The position numbers and the translations under genes are program-made. Below the pieces are notes generated by a model. That model was not told where the DNA came from, did not search any database, and worked only from the letters and a program-made list of their open reading frames with translations. Shown here piece by piece: positions 1-6,316 of a stretch of 7,969 bases of DNA. Origin of the DNA: JAKAXG01 sp035702985 (GTDB lineage Bacteria; Actinomycetota; Acidimicrobiia; Acidimicrobiales; Palsa-688); the NCBI GenBank assembly GCA_035702985.1, contig DASSZD010000211.1, positions 1 to 7,969 of the forward strand, written 5' to 3'. Position 1 is the first letter of the stretch, and every line of letters starts with the position of its first letter.

Positions 1-273
1 GTCCAGCGCCAGCCGCTCGTCCAGGACGTGGCGGTAACGGACCACCGAGCGGCCGTGCGAGGGCAGGACGAACCGGACCAGGCCCTTCTGCTTGAGCGAG
101 TCCAGGGCGCTCTGCACCCCGCTTTCCGGGAAGTTGACCACCGGATCCCTGTTGGACGCCTGGTTGCAGGCCAGGACCAGGCCGTTGAGGGTCAACGGGT
201 ACTGCTGGGGGGTGGTGAGCTGCTTCTCGATCAGGCTGCCCACAACCCTGGCCTCCACCGGATCCAACCGCAT
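1..273 (-). CDS. YceH/DUF480 (UPF0502) family protein, N-terminal part
   Basis: Ninety-one codons of an open frame run from an ATG at 273 off the left edge of the window. The product begins MRLDPVEARVVGSLIEKQL and continues with TTPQQYPLTLNGLVLACNQ and the motif SNRDPVV. This is the characteristic opening of the YceH/DUF480 family, a small protein of two winged-helix-like domains usually around 200 aa, so more than half lies outside the window. The family's molecular role is unsettled; a DNA-binding or regulatory role is inferred from the fold. An ATG at 284 is in another frame, so 273 is the only start that gives the family N-terminus. The gene is divergent from the alpha/beta hydrolase at 438. 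Family assignment is recalled from the conserved N-terminal motif, not from a search. Confidence 0.85.
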   Translation of the reverse strand, partial: MRLDPVEARVVGSLIEKQLTTPQQYPLTLNGLVLACNQASNRDPVVNFPESGVQSALDSLKQKGLVRFVLPSHGRSVVRYRHVLDERLALD

Positions 274-306
274 GGCCGCAGCATAGGGTCGGCGCCGATC
301 ACTCCC

Positions 307-396
307 CCGGCCGGACCGGGCGCTGCCGCCGGCCGGACCGGACGTGTGCCGCCGGCCGGACCGGACGTGTGCCGCCGGCCGAACCGGGCGCTGCCC
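307..396. repeat. Short GC-rich tandem repeat, about 4 copies of 22-23 bp
   Basis: Four adjacent units start at 307, 329, 352 and 375. Units 2 and 3 are identical 23-mers (CCGGCCGGACCGGACGTG followed by TGCCG). Units 1 and 4 are 22-base variants carrying GGGCGCTGCC in place of GGACGTGTGCC. The array lies in the divergent spacer between the YceH-like gene and the alpha/beta hydrolase. Each unit contains CCGGCCGG, a perfect 8-bp palindrome except in the last unit. No function is evident; it could be slippage-prone spacer DNA or affect the promoters of either gene. Confidence 0.8.
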
Positions 397-437
397 GGGC
401 TGGGCCGTCTGCTCCGGGCTGGGGTACGTTGCCCCGA

Positions 438-1259
438 ATGCGGTACGAAGCCCCGATGCCGTCCGACGCCGGGACGCCCCCCGACGCAGGTTCGCCGGCC
501 GGGGGCGGGCTGCGGGTGACCAGCCGGGAGCCGCTCGCCGATGGGCCTGCTGAAGGACGGCTGGTGGTCCTGGTCCACGGGGCCATGGACCGGGCCACCA
601 GTTTCACCAGACTGATGGCCCGGCTTCCCGACTGGACGGTGCTGACCTACGACCGGCGGGGCTACGGCCGGTCATCTCACCTCGGTCCGCCGGACGCCTT
701 CTCCGACCAGGTGGACGACCTGCTGGACGTGCTGGCCGGCCGACCGGCCGTGGCCCTCGGCCACAGCCTGGGAGGGGACATCGTGCTGGCCGCCGCCGCT
801 CTGCGGCCGGGGTCGATCTCCTGCGCGGTGGTATGGGAACCCCCCCAACCCTGGCTGCCGTTCTGGCCGTCCGACTCAACCATCCGGGGCGCCGGGTCCG
901 AGCTCGATCCCGAGGACCGGGCGGAGTGGTTCATGCGTCGCATGGTGGGCGACCGGGTGTGGGATCGCCTGCCGGGCGCGACCCGTCGGCAGAGACGCGC
1001 CGAAGGGCACACGCTCAACGCCGAGCTGGACAGCCTGGCGGCGCCGGTGTTCGACCCCCGCCGGGTGCGGATCCCGGTCCTGGTGGGCCGGGGCGGCCGG
1101 TCCCGCCCCCACCAACGACGCGGGGCGCGGGAGCTGGCGTCATCGCTGCCCCGGGGCGAACTGGTAGAGATCGGCGACTCGGACCACGGCGCCCACCTGA
1201 GCCATCCGGGCGAGCTGGCCGGCCTCATCCGCCGGGTGGCCGGCGTCAAGGCCCCGTAG
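438..1259 (+). CDS. Alpha/beta hydrolase fold protein
   Basis: This 273-aa protein shows the alpha/beta hydrolase pattern. It has an oxyanion strand LVVLVHG (residues 42-48), then YDRRGYGRS (71-79), the nucleophile elbow GHSLGG (108-113, Ser110), and a C-terminal histidine in DSDHGAHLSHP (His250). The substrate cannot be told; esterase, lipase-like or peroxidase-like chemistry are all possible. The usual acid after the seventh strand is not obvious: VLVGRGGRSRPHQRR (214-228) has no Asp or Glu where one is expected. Glu134 in VVWEPP, after strand 6, may supply it, as in some family members. The start is uncertain. ATG 438 is preceded weakly by GGGGT, ATG 456 and GTG 516 are in-frame alternatives, and an earlier ATG at 369 falls in the tandem repeat and would add a low-complexity Ala/Pro/Gly tail. 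It converges on mshC. Confidence 0.85.
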   Translation: MRYEAPMPSDAGTPPDAGSPAGGGLRVTSREPLADGPAEGRLVVLVHGAMDRATSFTRLMARLPDWTVLTYDRRGYGRSSHLGPPDAFSDQVDDLLDVLAGRPAVALGHSLGGDIVLAAAALRPGSISCAVVWEPPQPWLPFWPSDSTIRGAGSELDPEDRAEWFMRRMVGDRVWDRLPGATRRQRRAEGHTLNAELDSLAAPVFDPRRVRIPVLVGRGGRSRPHQRRGARELASSLPRGELVEIGDSDHGAHLSHPGELAGLIRRVAGVKAP

Positions 1260-1264
1260 GGCCA

Positions 1265-1314
1265 CCGGCTCCGGCCCCGGCCGGGAGCCGGGGGACGCCG
1301 GCCGGCTGGCCGGC
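1265..1314. terminator. Two hairpins between convergent genes, probable bidirectional terminator
   Basis: Between the stop of the hydrolase (1259) and the stop of mshC (1325) lie two inverted repeats. CCGGCTCC (1265-1272) pairs with GGAGCCGG (1284-1291), an 8-bp stem. GCCGGCC (1297-1303) pairs with GGCCGGC (1308-1314), a 7-bp stem with a 4-base loop. No T-tract follows on either strand, which is common in high-GC genomes. Placement between converging genes suggests shared transcription termination; this is inferred from position and symmetry. Confidence 0.5.
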
Positions 1315-1324
1315 AGCGGATCGG

Positions 1325-2455
1325 CTAGACCTCGAGCTCGATGCCGAGGAGCCGAGCGGCGGCCGTGACCCCCTCGCCCCGGGACACCGCTTCGTTGATG
1401 GCCGCCACCGCCCCCGGCGAATCCAGGTCGTCGTCCAGGCGCTCCCGCACCTCCGCGAGGGCACCGTCGCCCTCACCGGCCGCCTCCCACCGGGCCAGGT
1501 GGTCGGCCGCAAGCGGAACGTCACCGTCGTCGTACTCCCAAGCGGTCCGGTAATGGTGCGAGATGATGCCCAGACGGATGGCCCGGGGATCGAACTTCTC
1601 CCGCAGGTCCCGGATGAAGACCAGGTTGCCGAGGGACTTGGACATCTTCTCCCCCTCGTAGCGGACCATGGCCTGGTGCAGCCAGTGGTGCACGGTGGTC
1701 CGGCCGGCCAGCGAGTCGGACTGGGCCCGCTCGCACTCGTGGTGGGGGAAGACCAGGTCGGCGCCGCCGCCGTGGAGGTGGATCTGCGGTCCGAAGTTGT
1801 CCATGGCCATGGCCGTGCACTCGATGTGCCAGCCCGGCCGGCCCGGGCCCCACTGGGACTCCCACGACGGCTCGCCGGGGCGGGCCTTCTGCCAGAGGAC
1901 GAAGTCGAGCGGGTCCCGCTTGGCCGGGTCGTCGGGGGCGCCGCCCCGCTCGGCGGCGATGTGCAGCATCTCTGGACGGTCCAGCCGGGACAGCTGGCCG
2001 AACTGCTCGTAGGAGCCGGATGAGAAGTAGACGCTGCCGTCGGACACGTACGCGAAGCCCTTGTCGAGCAGGTCGGCCACGGCCGAGAGGATCTGGGGAA
2101 TCACGCTGGTGGCCCGCGGTTGCTTCCAGCTGGGCAGCACCGACAACGCCCCCATGTCCTCCTCGAACTGGCGGACCCCGGCCAGGCCCAGATCCAGGTA
2201 GTTGACCCCCAGCTCGGCGGCCCGGCCCAGGATGGAGTCGTCCACGTCGGTGACGTTGCGCACGCTTCGCACCTCGTGACCCCGGTCCCGCAGGCGCCGC
2301 TCGACCAGGTCGTAGAGCAGCATGGTGGCGGCATGACCGACGTGGGTGGAGTCGTAGGGCGTGATGCCGCACACGTAGAAGTTGACGGTATGGGGCGGGT
2401 CGAACGGCACCACCTCCCGGCGGAGGGTGTCCCAAAGTCGCATGCTGTCAGTCAT
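1325..2455 (-). CDS. mshC: Mycothiol biosynthesis cysteine ligase MshC (L-cysteine:1D-myo-inositol 2-amino-2-deoxy-alpha-D-glucopyranoside ligase)
   Basis: MshC uses ATP to join cysteine to GlcN-Ins, the penultimate step of mycothiol synthesis, and derives from cysteinyl-tRNA synthetase. The 376-aa product carries FYVCGITPYDSTHVGHAAT (residues 26-44). The GITPYD...THxGHA form is typical of MshC, where CysRS has GPTVYDxxHIGHAR. It also has NVTDVDD (67-73), WHIECTAMA (209-217), PHHECE (237-242) and KMSKS (270-274). Probable zinc ligands are Cys29, Cys213 and His238; HVGH (38-41) and KMSKS bind ATP. Known MshC proteins are near 410 aa and CysRS about 460, so the C-terminal end is somewhat short, and the CysRS anticodon-binding region is absent. 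ATG 2455 is chosen because GGAG lies 7 bases upstream; an in-frame TAG at 2461-2459 closes the frame, leaving TTG 2458 or ATG 2443 as alternatives. Confidence 0.9.
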   Translation of the reverse strand: MTDSMRLWDTLRREVVPFDPPHTVNFYVCGITPYDSTHVGHAATMLLYDLVERRLRDRGHEVRSVRNVTDVDDSILGRAAELGVNYLDLGLAGVRQFEEDMGALSVLPSWKQPRATSVIPQILSAVADLLDKGFAYVSDGSVYFSSGSYEQFGQLSRLDRPEMLHIAAERGGAPDDPAKRDPLDFVLWQKARPGEPSWESQWGPGRPGWHIECTAMAMDNFGPQIHLHGGGADLVFPHHECERAQSDSLAGRTTVHHWLHQAMVRYEGEKMSKSLGNLVFIRDLREKFDPRAIRLGIISHHYRTAWEYDDGDVPLAADHLARWEAAGEGDGALAEVRERLDDDLDSPGAVAAINEAVSRGEGVTAAARLLGIELEV

Positions 2456-2591
2456 CAACTAGCTCCGGTCTGGCGCCGTGGCCGTAGGCGGTCATGGCCT
2501 CACCCGTTCGGCCGGAGGGGCTGTCTACCACCTGTGCAGACGGGGTGAGTCGCTTCGATGACCAGAGCCTAAGGCACACCGGGCCCATTCC

Positions 2592-2619
2592 GGCGGTCCC
2601 CGGCCGGGTGGGACCCGCC
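2592..2619 (-). terminator. GC-rich stem-loop between the diiron hydrolase gene and mshC
   Basis: GGCGGTCCC (2592-2600) pairs with GGGA-C-CCGCC (2610-2619), a nine-pair stem with one bulged base (2614) and a 9-base loop. It begins about 57 bases after the stop of the gene ending at 2676 and about 137 bases before mshC, so it may terminate the upstream transcript. There is no T-tract. A role as a leader structure for mshC cannot be excluded. The rest of the 2456-2675 spacer shows no gene or RNA that I recognise. Confidence 0.4.
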
Positions 2620-2675
2620 GTCCGGAGCCCGGCCCCCGCCCAGATGAGCGGAGGCCGGGACGACGCTTGCGGCGC

Positions 2676-3551
2676 TCAGGCGGCGGGCCGGCCGGCCAGC
2701 TTGGCGACCATCGAGCCTCCGGAGCCGAAGAGCCGTTCCCGCCAGTCGGCGACCAGCGCCGTGGTGTCCCGGTCGTCGGGGTGGAACCCGGGCCGGTCGT
2801 ACTCCTTGAGCTGGCGCCACATGGTCGGGCTCATCACCGGGGACTGGCGGAACCGGCGCAGGCTCCGGAGCAGGTTGCCGGGCCGGTAGGTGGCCCGGTC
2901 GGTCGCCAGGGTCCAGGTCATCTCCGACACCACGGCCAGGACGAACCCGATGCGGATGACCTTCATGGTCAGCACCCGCAGGCGTTCGGATCCCCCGACG
3001 GCCCGGTACACGTCGAAGGCGACCGCCTTGTGCTCGGACTCCTCGAGGGCGTGCCACACGAACAGCTCCCGCACCGCCTCCTCACCGAACGACTCACGGG
3101 CCTCCTCGCTGGTCATCACCAGCTCGGCCATGGTGGCCGTGAAGTGCTCCAGGGCGGCGGTCAGGGCCAGGTTGGCGATAGGGGGGACGGCCTTCTCCCG
3201 GAACTCCAGGAGGCGCTTGGCGATGCGCTCGATGCGCTTGGTGTGGTAGCCGAGCTCGTCCAGGCGGCCGTTGAAAGCCCGGTGCTCCCGGCCGTGCATG
3301 GCCTCCTGGCCGATGAACCCGGCCACGGCCTGCTTCAGTTCGGGCTCGGTGATGCGGTCGCGGTAGTGGCGCACCGAGCGGACGAAGAAGTCCTCGCCGT
3401 CGGGGAACAGCGCCGACAGCGCGGCATGGAAGTGGCTCATCACCAAGTCGCCGTCGGCGGCGAAATGGCGGGGCACGGTACCGAATGAGTCCTCCAGGGA
3501 CACTCGGCGGGTCGGGACCTTTCGTTCGGCGAGCCGGCTGGAATCGGCCAT
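2676..3551 (-). CDS. Metal-dependent hydrolase-like protein, PF10118/COG3687 family
   Basis: The 291-aa protein has the helical, His/Glu-rich make-up of the family named 'predicted metal-dependent hydrolase' (PF10118). Likely metal-binding groups are GQEAMHGREH (81-90), ALEHFTA (133-139) and WHALEESEHKAVAFD (166-180). These resemble the E...ExxH helices of ferritin-like diiron proteins, so an oxygenase-type or hydrolase reaction is possible. The true substrate is not known to me. A hydrophobic stretch around VIRIGFVLAVVSEMTWTLA (198-216) might be membrane-associated or a buried helix. ATG 3551 has a near-perfect Shine-Dalgarno, AAGGAGGA at 3564-3557. The gene is divergent from a TetR regulator, and its promoter overlaps an operator-like repeat, so it is the most likely target of that regulator (inference). 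Confidence 0.8.
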   Translation of the reverse strand: MADSSRLAERKVPTRRVSLEDSFGTVPRHFAADGDLVMSHFHAALSALFPDGEDFFVRSVRHYRDRITEPELKQAVAGFIGQEAMHGREHRAFNGRLDELGYHTKRIERIAKRLLEFREKAVPPIANLALTAALEHFTATMAELVMTSEEARESFGEEAVRELFVWHALEESEHKAVAFDVYRAVGGSERLRVLTMKVIRIGFVLAVVSEMTWTLATDRATYRPGNLLRSLRRFRQSPVMSPTMWRQLKEYDRPGFHPDDRDTTALVADWRERLFGSGGSMVAKLAGRPAA

Positions 3552-3594
3552 TGCTGTCCTCCTTGGCGGGACGGATACCTGTTTTCGGACTTAC

Positions 3595-3621
3595 ACCTCG
3601 AACTGGAACCAGACTAGAGGT
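3595..3621. promoter_or_regulatory. Operator-like inverted repeat in the TetR/hydrolase divergent region
   Basis: Nested inverted half-sites read ACCTC-N3-CTGG-N2-CCAG-N4-GAGGT. Outer arms are at 3595-3599 and 3617-3621, inner arms at 3603-3606 and 3609-3612; the two arm pairs are off-centre from each other by half a base. A 27-bp imperfect palindrome between a TetR gene and its divergent neighbour, overlapping the neighbour's -10, is the usual place for a TetR-family operator. Binding by the adjacent regulator is inferred. Confidence 0.45.
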
Positions 3622-3639
3622 TTTGAGAGATTTATTCAA
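3611..3639 (-). promoter_or_regulatory. Sigma70-type promoter for the diiron hydrolase gene
   Basis: On the minus strand TTGAAT (3639-3634) and TAGTCT (3616-3611) are 17 bases apart. They resemble -35 TTGACA and the actinobacterial -10 TANNNT. Transcription would start near 3604, giving a leader of about 50 bases before ATG 3551. The stretch from about 3585 to 3655 is visibly AT-rich against the surrounding DNA. Prediction by eye only. Confidence 0.5.
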
Positions 3640-3654
3640 GTCCTCATTTTTGCT

Positions 3655-4323
3655 ATGGTGGCAGGCGTGACCAGCCCAGAACGAGACGCCCCGGGAACGG
3701 GCGGCCCAGACCGAGGTGGGGCCGGCCCGAAGGGCGTGCAGACCCGGCGGGCCGTGCTGGACGCGGCCATCGCCCGTTTCGGCCGGGAGGGCTACCGGGC
3801 CACCTCGGTGGCCGACGTGGCCCGGGACGCCGGGGTGGGCGGGACGGTTCCCTACGCCTACTTCCCGGGCAAGGAGGCCCTGTTCCTGGCCGCCATAGAC
3901 GAGGACGCCGCCCGGCTCATAGACGAAGTGGTACCCGCCGCCATGGCCGAGCCCATCCCCGACTGGCCCCAGCGGTTGATTCAGGCAGCGGTGGAAGCCC
4001 TCGGGCAGCGGCCCCTGGCCCGGCGGATACTGGCCGGGCTGGAACCGGAGGTGACGGGCCGGGTCCTGGAAGTGCCGGCCCTGGCCGAACTGCGCAAGAC
4101 CGCCGCCGAGCGACTGCGGACCGATCAGGCCGCTGGGCGGACCCGACCGGACATCGACCCGGTGGCCACCGGCAGCGGGATCGTCACCATCATGCTGTCG
4201 CTGCTGATGTCGGTCGTCCAGGTCGGCTTCGAGGCCACCGCGACCTACGGCGGCGGCGTGGCCGCAGTGATCGAGGCGGCGACGGCGTTGTCGCCGCGCC
4301 CGACGCGCCCCGAGCCCCAGTGA
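3655..4323 (+). CDS. TetR/AcrR-family transcriptional regulator
   Basis: The 222-aa product has a classical TetR N-terminal DNA-binding domain: TRRAVLDAAIARFGREGYRA (30-49), then TSVADVARDAGVGGTVPYAYFPGKEALFLAAID to about residue 82, with the helix-turn-helix near 50-69. The C-terminal ligand and dimerisation part (about 85-215) is not diagnostic, so the effector is unknown. Start choice is open. ATG 3655 has no Shine-Dalgarno. GTG 3667 is in frame, has GGTGG (3657-3661) just upstream, and could also be leaderless from an extended -10 TGCTATGGT (3651-3659). Residues 1-29 are low-complexity, so the choice hardly affects function. Ten bases separate it from the ATL gene, implying one transcript. 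It probably regulates itself and the divergent diiron hydrolase. Confidence 0.9.
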   Translation: MVAGVTSPERDAPGTGGPDRGGAGPKGVQTRRAVLDAAIARFGREGYRATSVADVARDAGVGGTVPYAYFPGKEALFLAAIDEDAARLIDEVVPAAMAEPIPDWPQRLIQAAVEALGQRPLARRILAGLEPEVTGRVLEVPALAELRKTAAERLRTDQAAGRTRPDIDPVATGSGIVTIMLSLLMSVVQVGFEATATYGGGVAAVIEAATALSPRPTRPEPQ

Positions 4324-4333
4324 CGCGAGACAA

Positions 4334-4642
4334 GTGCCGGTCGAATTCCGCCGACGGGTGATCGAGGCCCTCGGCTCGGTCGGCCCGGGTCAGGTGGTCA
4401 GCTACGGCGATCTGGCTGCTCAGGCCGGCTATCCCGGCGCCGCCCGGGGGGTGGGGGCGGTGCTGGCCGCCAGCCGCCCCGAGGAACAGCTCCCGTGGTG
4501 GCGGGTCGTCTACGGCGACGGGCGGCTGGCCCCCGGCAAGGAGACCGAGCAGACCCGGCTCCTGGCCCGGGAAGGGGTGGCGGCCCGCGACGGCCGGGTG
4601 GTCCGCATCCGGCCGGGCGGGTCGACCGGCCCGGCCGAGTGA
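4334..4642 (+). CDS. Alkyltransferase-like (ATL) DNA-repair protein, MGMT family with Cys replaced by Trp
   Basis: This 102-aa protein matches the DNA-binding domain of O6-alkylguanine-DNA alkyltransferase: VSYGDLAAQAG (22-32, winged-helix with Tyr24), GAARGVGAVLAAS (35-47, Arg38 as the probable arginine finger) and PWWRVV (54-59). The methyl-accepting Cys of PCHRV is Trp55 here, so it cannot transfer alkyl groups to itself. ATL proteins bind O6-alkylguanine and flag it for nucleotide excision repair. The length fits the family. The start is GTG 4334, 10 bases after the TetR stop, with only a weak GAGA upstream. The stop TGA forms part of the first 32-bp repeat downstream, so the last codons may have been shaped by that array. 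Confidence 0.88.
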   Translation: MPVEFRRRVIEALGSVGPGQVVSYGDLAAQAGYPGAARGVGAVLAASRPEEQLPWWRVVYGDGRLAPGKETEQTRLLAREGVAARDGRVVRIRPGGSTGPAE

Positions 4643-4796
4643 CGGTCCGGCGGTCAGGCGGTCCGCCCGAGTGACGGTCCGGCCGTCAGCCGGCTCGGCC
4701 GAGTGACGGGAGGGCCGTCAGGCGGCTCGGCCGAGTGACGGGAGGGCCGTCAGGCGGTCCGCCCGAGTGACGGGAGGGCCGTCAGGCGGGTGACGG
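4637..4796. repeat. Array of five 32-bp direct repeats with internal hairpins
   Basis: Units start exactly 32 bases apart at 4637, 4669, 4701, 4733 and 4765. Each reads GAG-TGACGG-N5-CCGTCA (CGGTCA in unit 1) and then a 12-base tail, so each can form a 6-bp stem with a 5-base loop. The loop is TCCGG in units 1-2 and GAGGG in units 3-5. The tail ends TCCGCCC in units 1 and 4 and CTCGGCC in units 2 and 3; unit 5 diverges in its tail. The first unit contains the ATL stop codon. Before the IS insertions the array would have ended about 20 bases upstream of ribH. It could act as terminators or mRNA-end structures, or be a neutral tandem expansion. Confidence 0.9.
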
Positions 4797-4804
4797 GACG
4801 GGCT

Positions 4805-4809
4805 TCTGT
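4805..4809. repeat. Left junction of the IS pair (TCTGT)
   Basis: TCTGT here is followed by AAGGTGAATC, which aligns with the left end of the second element (TCTGTGAAGAGAATC at 6317). Homology between the two elements starts at this point, so it marks the outer (right, by transposase orientation) end of element 1. Confidence 0.7.
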
Positions 4810-4841
4810 AAGGTGAATCGGCCGTGAGTGGGCGGCTGGTG

Positions 4842-6104
4842 TCAGACGGCGGGGCGGAGGGTGACGGCGTAGCCGAGGGCTTGTAGTTGGCGGATGTGGT
4901 GGTCGCGTTGGCGGTCGGGGTGGTGGCGGCGGGTGAAGTAGTCGCCTCCGAGGTCTTGGTAGTTGCTGTTGGTGCTGAGGATGTGCCAGCAGGCGACGAG
5001 GATGGAGTGTTCCACGGCGACGGCGGCTTTTTTGCGCCCGATGCGGCGGGCGAGGCGCCAGAACTGGGCGGCGAGGTAGCTGTCGCGTTTGCGGGCGGCT
5101 GCCCAGGCGCTCTGGTTGAGGATCTCGCCTAGCCAGCGGTCGCCGGGGCGGGTGGTGCCCGAGCGGCGTTTGCCGCCGGTGATGTTGGCGCCGGGGCAGA
5201 GGCCGGCCCAGCTGGCCAGGTGACCGGCGGTGGGGAAGCGGCTCATGTCGGTGCCGATCTCGGCGATGATCGCTTCGGCGGCCCGCTCGCCGACACCGGG
5301 AATGGTGCAAAGCAGGCGGCGGGCCTCAGCGAAAGGGACGCCGCTTTCAGTGACGGCGGTGGCGAAAAGGGCGTCTATTTGGGTGTCGAGGCGGGCGATG
5401 TTGGCTTGGAGGTATTCGGCGTGGTCGAGGGCCATGCCGACTATCAAGGCGTGATGATCACCAAAATGGCCTCTCAGCGCCTGTCGGAGTTGGGGGATCT
5501 TCACTCTCATCCGTCTTTGGGCCAGATCGGCTAGCACCACTGGGTCCCGCTCGCCGGCTACGAGCGCTTTGAGCATCAAGCGGCCTGAGACGGTCAGGAT
5601 GTCCGAAGCGACCACGTCAAGTTTGATCCCGGCATCTTCGAGGGTCTTTTCGATCCGCTGGAACTCGGCGGTCACCGCTTGGACCAACCGCTTGCGATAG
5701 CGGGTCAGATCCCGAAGCTGGCGTATCACCTCCGGTGGCACGAAACTGGCCTTGAGCAGGCCGTGCTCGAGCAGTTCTGCCAGCCACTCCGCGTCGAGCA
5801 CATCGGACTTGCGCCCAGGGAGGATCTTGACATGACGGGCGTTGACCAACCGCTGGGCGAACCCGCGCTCTTCGAGCAGATACCACACCGGCTTCCAATA
5901 CGAGCCGGTCGCTTCCATCGCTACCTCGGTCACGCCCTCAGCGCTGAACCAGTCCGCCATCTCCTCCAACCCGCCCTGGAACGAGGGAAACGACCGGGTC
6001 GTTCTGACCCGGCCCCCACCACCAGGATCGGGAACCCGGACACAAGCCACCACCTCGGCTTTGCCCACATCGATAGCTGCGCACCTTTCGACTACCAGGT
6101 CCAT
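4842..6104 (-). CDS. IS110-family transposase (DEDD recombinase), copy 1
   Basis: The product is 420 aa. The N-terminal RuvC-like DEDD domain shows AIDVGKAEV (Asp12), VAMEATGSYW (Glu64) and RKSDVLDAEWLAELL (Asp101, Asp104). A helical middle region follows, then the C-terminal Transposase_20 domain with CTIPGVGERAAEAI (266-279), LASWAGLCPG (296-305) and NITGGKRRSG (307-316). All four acidic residues are intact and the frame is unbroken, so it is probably active. Thr309 sits where many relatives have the serine thought to be the nucleophile (ISGGK, ESAGK); both copies share this. ATG 6104 follows GGGAGG by five bases. It is about 80% identical to copy 2 over the full length without gaps. Confidence 0.95.
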   Translation of the reverse strand: MDLVVERCAAIDVGKAEVVACVRVPDPGGGGRVRTTRSFPSFQGGLEEMADWFSAEGVTEVAMEATGSYWKPVWYLLEERGFAQRLVNARHVKILPGRKSDVLDAEWLAELLEHGLLKASFVPPEVIRQLRDLTRYRKRLVQAVTAEFQRIEKTLEDAGIKLDVVASDILTVSGRLMLKALVAGERDPVVLADLAQRRMRVKIPQLRQALRGHFGDHHALIVGMALDHAEYLQANIARLDTQIDALFATAVTESGVPFAEARRLLCTIPGVGERAAEAIIAEIGTDMSRFPTAGHLASWAGLCPGANITGGKRRSGTTRPGDRWLGEILNQSAWAAARKRDSYLAAQFWRLARRIGRKKAAVAVEHSILVACWHILSTNSNYQDLGGDYFTRRHHPDRQRDHHIRQLQALGYAVTLRPAV

Positions 6105-6136
6105 CCCTGCCTCCCTGTCCGATCACCAACCACAGC

Positions 6137-6314
6137 GGTCAGGCGGGGGTCCGTCGATCACGAAATCTGTAAGTCGTGCACGAAACAACAATCCGAGGTG
6201 CCGGGCGAACCCCCTGGCATCAGTCTGTGAGACGGGCTCCAACGCACCAAGAAGTAGCGAGCACAGCCTGACCCACCACGATTCTCATCCCTCGAGGTGG
6301 CCACCCGCCATGGG
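6137..6314 (-). ncRNA. Candidate bridge RNA of IS110 copy 1
   Basis: This noncoding block upstream of the transposase is conserved with the same part of copy 2, notably the 3' half, including CTGGCATCAG and TCTGTGAGACGGGCTC. Read on the minus strand, an arm GGTGC (6248-6244) pairs with GCACC (6201-6197), enclosing CTCACAGA (6231-6224), a small CTG-N4-CAG hairpin (6223-6214) and a right-hand loop GGGGTTCGCC. CTCACAGA equals the ribH-start target. A second hairpin, CACGA...TCGTG, encloses CTTACAGA (6173-6166), identical to the element's own right end (4812-4805). This matches the two-loop architecture (target-binding, then donor-binding) known for IS621 bridge RNA. RNA ends and promoter are not determined; the coordinates delimit the conserved block. 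Confidence 0.6.
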
Positions 6315-6316
6315 CG

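Noticed and set aside
833..2023. A 396-codon plus-strand frame across the hydrolase end and mshC
   Set aside because: It overlaps two well-supported genes and its translation is low-complexity Pro/Gly/Arg, as expected of a third-position GC shadow.
1325..2455. Cysteinyl-tRNA synthetase
   Set aside because: GITPYD...THxGHA instead of the CysRS GPTVYDxxHIGHAR form, and no room for the CysRS C-terminal anticodon-binding region.
2448..2495. A 15-codon frame (MTAYGHGARPELVDD) overlapping the start of mshC, as a leader peptide
   Set aside because: It has no clear ribosome binding site of its own and nothing attenuator-like; a frame this short can occur by chance.
2456..2675. A tRNA or other structured RNA gene in the spacer upstream of mshC
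   Set aside because: No T-arm GGTTCRA pattern or cloverleaf pairing could be found on either strand; only one GC-rich stem-loop is supported.
2667..3488. Plus-strand frame opposite the diiron hydrolase
   Set aside because: Antisense shadow; the minus-strand gene has family motifs and a strong ribosome binding site.
4637..4796. CRISPR array
   Set aside because: The 32-base period has no unique spacers; the whole unit is repeated, with hairpins inside each unit.
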